A DNA stretch of 32,139 bases, from the IMG/VR virus record IMGVR_UViG_3300022187_000122, positions 1 through 32,139 of that record; one strand, given 5' to 3'. A program made the translations under genes and the position numbers. Under the pieces are notes generated by a model, which worked only from the letters and a program-made list of their open reading frames with translations, had not been told where the DNA came from and did not search any database. Every line of letters starts with the position of its first letter. Positions within the stretch are counted from its first letter, which is position 1. This document shows positions 29,886 to 32,139 of this stretch, piece after piece. The stretch comes from a virus.

Positions 29886-30062
29886 CTATTTTTGCGGGTT
29901 TGCCACTAACATGATTTTGTGTGGGCCGTAATCCACTTTAACAATATTTGTGTGATTCATGTAGAACTCCATAACTTTATCAAATACGACCTCGGCGTTG
30001 ATTGGCTTGCGAGGGAGGATCAGAAAGGCATCACCGCGAATTGCATTTTTAGGCGTTTTCAT
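29886..30062 (-). CDS. 58-residue early protein driven by promoter copy 3
   Basis: A 58-residue basic protein beginning MKTPKNAIRGDAFLILPRK, start chosen at 30062 because GGAG lies 9 bases upstream; a longer frame to 30125 runs through the promoter. A helix EVVFDKVMEFYMNHTN and strand IVKVDYGPHKIMLVAN follow. It is the first gene of the minus unit next to the divergent control region. No family recognised. Confidence 0.6.
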   Translation of the reverse strand: MKTPKNAIRGDAFLILPRKPINAEVVFDKVMEFYMNHTNIVKVDYGPHKIMLVANPQK

Positions 30063-30097
30063 TTTGTTTTCTCCGTTTGCGTTGTTTTGATGATTAG

Positions 30098-30156
30098 AGT
30101 TTATACTATCTGGTAACTTATACAAGCACTAATTTGCATTATTTTATAATTAATTA
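30098..30156 (-). promoter_or_regulatory. Early promoter/operator module, copy 3
   Basis: On the minus strand -35 TTGTAT (30125-30120), about 16-base spacer, -10 TAAACT (30103-30098) with an overlapping TATAAA, then CTAATCATCA. The AT-rich block is at 30130-30156 (dyad TTATA-N6-TGCAA at 30149-30134). The block abuts the -35 of the divergent plus promoter, so a protein bound here could affect both directions. Confidence 0.65.
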
Positions 30157-30158
30157 TG

Positions 30159-30187
30159 TTTACATATAATTATTTTTACCGTATACG
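30159..30187 (+). promoter_or_regulatory. Plus-strand promoter of the Cro-like gene
   Basis: -35 TTTACA (30159-30164), 17-base spacer, -10 TATACG (30182-30187); the expected start of transcription is near 30194. It is back-to-back with promoter copy 3 and is the only clear promoter ahead of the plus-strand early genes. Confidence 0.6.
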
Positions 30188-30193
30188 TTAAAT

Positions 30194-30219
30194 TCCCAGG
30201 AACCCCAGGGTTGTTGGGA
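30194..30219. promoter_or_regulatory. Nested dyad at the transcription start, candidate operator
   Basis: The arrangement is TCCCA-N2-AACCC-N2-GGGTT-N2-TGGGA: two perfect inverted repeats, one inside the other, 26 bases in all. It covers about +1 to +26 of the predicted transcript and lies 30 bases before the Cro-like start codon. It may be an operator for the adjacent regulator or a 5' hairpin in its mRNA. Confidence 0.6.
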
Positions 30220-30248
30220 TTCTTTAAATTTAACCAAAGGATTTAAAA

Positions 30249-30440
30249 ATGCACAAACATAACGAACTGCTCAATCGCCTTGGACGAACTCGTGATATTG
30301 CCAAGTCAATTGGCATCGTAGACCCGCACATTTCAAAATGGCGGCGCGGTGGCATTCCTTCGAAATACGTCCCAGCTATTGTGGCTCTAGCACGAGCAAA
30401 TGGTTACGAGCCAACGTTGTCGGATTTCTTTGATGTCTAA
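30249..30440 (+). CDS. Cro-like HTH regulator
   Basis: A 63-residue protein with a helix-turn-helix covering most of its length: LLNRLGRTRDIAKSIGIVDPHISKWRRGGIPSKYVPAIV. The size and IxxPHISKWRRGGIP string are those of Cro/YdaS-type phage repressors. AAAGGA lies upstream of the ATG. It is the first gene of the plus unit, next to a dyad operator and opposite the minus early promoter, so it probably controls the early switch. There is no CI-like repressor. It overlaps the nuclease gene by 8 bases. Confidence 0.75.
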   Translation: MHKHNELLNRLGRTRDIAKSIGIVDPHISKWRRGGIPSKYVPAIVALARANGYEPTLSDFFDV

Positions 30441-30765
30441 CAGAAACAAACAGCGAGGTTATGAACTCGAAGCTGAGACAGTAAAATTTTGGCAGGGGCT
30501 TGGCGTTGAAAGCAAGCGAGTGTTCGCGTCAGGCGCACACAAGCATCACCTTGGCGACGAATACGCTGGCGATTTAAATATTGCTGGGTTTATGGTCGAG
30601 GCCAAACGAAAGAAATCAGGTTTTAAATTCTTATATGACGCATTGGCGCAGGACGACGGTATAAGTGATATGCTTGTCGTCAAACAGGATCGGCATTCAA
30701 GGCTCTACGTCTTGAGAGAGGAAACTCTGGTGGCATTGTTCAGACAATCAGGAGTAGTCAAATGA
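30433..30765 (+). CDS. PD-(D/E)xK nuclease, Holliday junction resolvase-like
   Basis: A 110-residue protein starting at ATG 30433. N-terminal RGYELEAETVKFWQGLGVESKRVFASGA is a helix plus strand, and GDLNI then VEAKRKKSG gives the D-xn-ExK core of the restriction-nuclease fold. A similar layout is known for archaeal-type or phage resolvases and single-domain nucleases. It would resolve branched DNA before packaging. Its stop overlaps the next start (ATGA). Confidence 0.65.
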   Translation: MSNRNKQRGYELEAETVKFWQGLGVESKRVFASGAHKHHLGDEYAGDLNIAGFMVEAKRKKSGFKFLYDALAQDDGISDMLVVKQDRHSRLYVLREETLVALFRQSGVVK

Positions 30766-30917
30766 GTTTTGTGAAGAAAGCGGCAATCGTTAAACACGCT
30801 GACGCGGTCAAGCGGTACGCAAAAGCAACGCCGGGTTACAAACGTGGGCATCAGCGGGCAGTTAAAAAGGCAATGACGAAGATGCTCAAGATGGAGGTTG
30901 GTCATGGGAAAGCGTAG
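30762..30917 (+). CDS. 51-residue basic protein
   Basis: Starts inside the nuclease stop (ATGA at 30762-30765) and overlaps the methylase gene by 14 bases. It is strongly basic and helical (VKKAAIVKHADAVKRYAK, HQRAVKKAMTKMLKM), consistent with a nucleic-acid-binding peptide. No family recognised. Confidence 0.6.
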   Translation: MSFVKKAAIVKHADAVKRYAKATPGYKRGHQRAVKKAMTKMLKMEVGHGKA

Positions 30918-31413
30918 CAATTTTGAACGGGTAGAGCGTGACTTTTACCCAACGCCGTATGAAGCTGTTGTGCCATTGCTTCCACACCTTCCTGACAAAA
31001 CTGTTTATGATGAGCCTTGCGCTGGGGAAGGTCACCTTATTGAATTTCTATGGGAGCATGGACATGAGTGCGACTATGCATGGGATATATCCCCGCCTAA
31101 AAATTATACGCCTAAAAATGCATTAGACTTGACGTTTTGTGGTGGAGATATGTTTATCACAAACCCTCCATACGATTGGAAAATATTGAACCCTTTGATA
31201 ACACACCTTTCAGACATAGCTCAGACTTGGCTGCTATTGCCAGCCGACATGATGCACAACATACGCATGGGGCCGCATATGAAGCGTTGCGTAAAGGTTG
31301 TTTCTGTTGGGCGGGTGAAGTGGTTTGGTAATCAAGCTGGCAAGGAAAACTCAGCTTGGTATTTATTTGATGCAATACACACAGGTCCAACAACATTCGT
31401 CGGTAGGTCATAA
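30904..31413 (+). CDS. NPPY-type DNA methyltransferase (likely N6-adenine)
   Basis: A 169-residue methylase. Start at ATG 30904 with GGAGG 6 bases upstream. DFYPTPYEAVVPLL at the start, EPCAGEGHLI (37-46, SAM-binding motif I) and FITNPPYDW (84-92, catalytic motif IV) are clear. LLLPADMMHN and GRVKWFGN follow as in phage adenine methylases. It is short with no separate target domain. It is the third orphan methylase in the genome. The stop overlaps the next start (TAATG). Confidence 0.85.
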   Translation: MGKRSNFERVERDFYPTPYEAVVPLLPHLPDKTVYDEPCAGEGHLIEFLWEHGHECDYAWDISPPKNYTPKNALDLTFCGGDMFITNPPYDWKILNPLITHLSDIAQTWLLLPADMMHNIRMGPHMKRCVKVVSVGRVKWFGNQAGKENSAWYLFDAIHTGPTTFVGRS

Positions 31414-31592
31414 TGTGTAAAGTATGTGGCGGCTCTGGCGTTACGATCATGCCAGCCCGTGTCGTTACCTTTGTGATTGAAGACATAGACGTTGAGATTC
31501 CAGCGCATCTGGACTTATGCAGTTACTGCGTCACTAAACACGAGTTAGAGTATCAAAAGGCTTTGCTTGAGCGCGAGCATAGTGTAGAGTGA
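31413..31592 (+). CDS. 59-residue protein with two CxxC motifs
   Basis: Begins MCKVCGGSG and has LCSYC near residue 36; the two CxxC pairs about 30 residues apart fit a small zinc-ribbon. The part between them (VVTFVIEDIDVEIPAHL) is beta-like. It starts on the last base of the methylase stop. The end is acidic and helical. No family beyond zinc-ribbon recognised. Confidence 0.6.
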   Translation: MCKVCGGSGVTIMPARVVTFVIEDIDVEIPAHLDLCSYCVTKHELEYQKALLEREHSVE

Positions 31593-31637
31593 TTTTGCGG
31601 TGAAAAAAACATCTTGGTTGCTCTTGATGTGGTTTCG

Positions 31638-31668
31638 CTCTCCGGCCCGCCGCCTACTACTTGGAGAG
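31638..31668. other. Inverted repeat upstream of the initiator gene
   Basis: CTCTCC (31638-31643) and GGAGAG (31663-31668) can pair around a 19-base GC-rich loop, just ahead of the initiator ribosome site (AGGAGA at 31676-31681). It could affect initiator translation. The 94-base gap has no clear promoter. Confidence 0.35.
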
Positions 31669-31686
31669 TAATGATAGGAGAGACAA

Positions 31687-32139
31687 ATGGCCGGATGGCT
31701 CAAACTTCACAGAACAATATCAGATTGGGAATGGTATACTGACGCAAATGTTATGCGCCTGTTCCTGCATCTTTTGATAAAAGCAAATTACAAACCATCA
31801 AGATTCCGTGGCTTTGATGTGCCTGTTGGGTCTGTTGTTGCTGGTCGCACAGCGTTATCTGCGCAGCTTGGTATGTCAGAGCAGCAAGTTCGCACTGCCT
31901 TAGATAAGCTTTTATCAACCAACGAAATAACCATCAACTCAACCAACAAATTCTCAATAATATCAATATGTTGCTGGGATAAATACCAAGACGATAACCA
32001 GCAAGATAACCATCAAGTAACCAACAAACAACCAACAGATAACCAACAAGTAACCACATCTAAAGAAGGTAATAAGGGTATAATGGAAGAAGGTAAGAAT
32101 ATACCAGTGATTTCAGAACCAACTCAATTTTCTCAATGG
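31687..32139 (+). CDS. Phage replication initiator, second copy, 3' end cut by window edge
   Basis: Shows the true start of the initiator: ATG 31687 with AGGAGA just upstream, 13 bases before the repeated segment. It encodes the first 151 residues and then leaves the window. It is the same gene as 1-740 seen across the circular join, with three residue differences (Ala/Ser, His/Gln, Gly/Val). All six iterons are present in this copy too. It should be counted once. Confidence 0.8.
   Translation, partial: MAGWLKLHRTISDWEWYTDANVMRLFLHLLIKANYKPSRFRGFDVPVGSVVAGRTALSAQLGMSEQQVRTALDKLLSTNEITINSTNKFSIISICCWDKYQDDNQQDNHQVTNKQPTDNQQVTTSKEGNKGIMEEGKNIPVISEPTQFSQW
31700..32139. repeat. Right copy of the window-end overlap
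   Basis: Equals bases 1-440 with 8 substitutions and no gaps (about 98% identical). It implies that base 31699 joins base 1 and that the genome unit is 31,699 bases. Confidence 0.9.

Noticed and set aside
31600-31671. A possible GTG-started 23-codon peptide (MKKTSWLLLMWF-like start) before the initiator gene
   Set aside because: No proper ribosome site and no overlap with neighbours; the signal-like look is not enough.
1-32139. Integrase, attachment site, CI-like repressor, tRNA, CRISPR array or insertion sequence
   Set aside because: Both strands were read; no integrase or transposase motifs, no tRNA-like cloverleaf in the short gaps, and no regular spaced repeats other than the iterons were found.

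Overview
This window is one complete tailed-phage genome, opened at an arbitrary point and shown with a 440-base overlap: bases 1-440 recur at 31700-32139 with 8 substitutions and no gaps, so one genome unit is about 31.7 kb. The morphogenesis genes are of the P22 podovirus kind (P22-like portal, scaffold, coat, gp4/gp11-type adaptor, gp10-type tail hub, three ejection-type proteins, a tail fibre), with a PBSX/Terminase_3-type large terminase. There is no DNA polymerase, RNA polymerase, integrase, CI-like repressor, tRNA or CRISPR array. The host is not named by the sequence. A holin-like protein resembling the GTA 3TM family and general gene content hint at an aquatic proteobacterium, possibly an alphaproteobacterium; that is inference.

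Layout. Almost the whole genome is two divergent transcription units that start in the control region 30063-30248 and converge near 23500. The plus unit runs from a Cro-like regulator (30249) through a PD-(D/E)xK nuclease, a small basic protein, an NPPY-type DNA methylase and a CxxC protein into the replication initiator, whose gene crosses the window edge (31687 to the end, and again 1-740). It continues with a putative helicase loader, small conserved proteins, a ParB-methylase fusion, terminase, portal, scaffold, coat, adaptor, tail hub, a HlyC-like acyltransferase, ejection proteins, tail fibre and its chaperone, small membrane proteins, a metallophosphoesterase, holin and lysozyme (to 23537). 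The minus unit (30062 down to 23491) holds early genes: an ERF annealing protein, a YqaJ/lambda-exo-type exonuclease, SSB, an HNH nuclease, NinB, many proteins under 100 residues, a C5-cytosine methylase and an XRE-type regulator.

How it works together. The initiator carries its own likely origin: six phased copies of a TAACC motif lie inside its gene. With a putative loader it would recruit the host replicative helicase and polymerase. ERF, exonuclease, SSB, NinB and the resolvase-like nuclease form a recombination set that can make concatemers, which the terminase would package by headful. Three orphan DNA methylases without visible restriction partners suggest protection from host restriction. 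Three copies of one promoter/operator module drive separate minus-strand genes and look like a shared early regulon.

Most notable: a 216-codon open frame nested inside the cytosine methylase gene with its own ribosome site and recognisable sequence; phased iterons in the initiator gene; the three-copy promoter/operator module; a HlyC-type acyltransferase among virion genes; a virion-cluster protein with an outer-membrane-barrel-like tail; and a cytosine methylase flanked by degenerate direct repeats next to a 22-codon mini-gene. Several real genes are very short (22-59 codons) and linked by ATGA overlaps.
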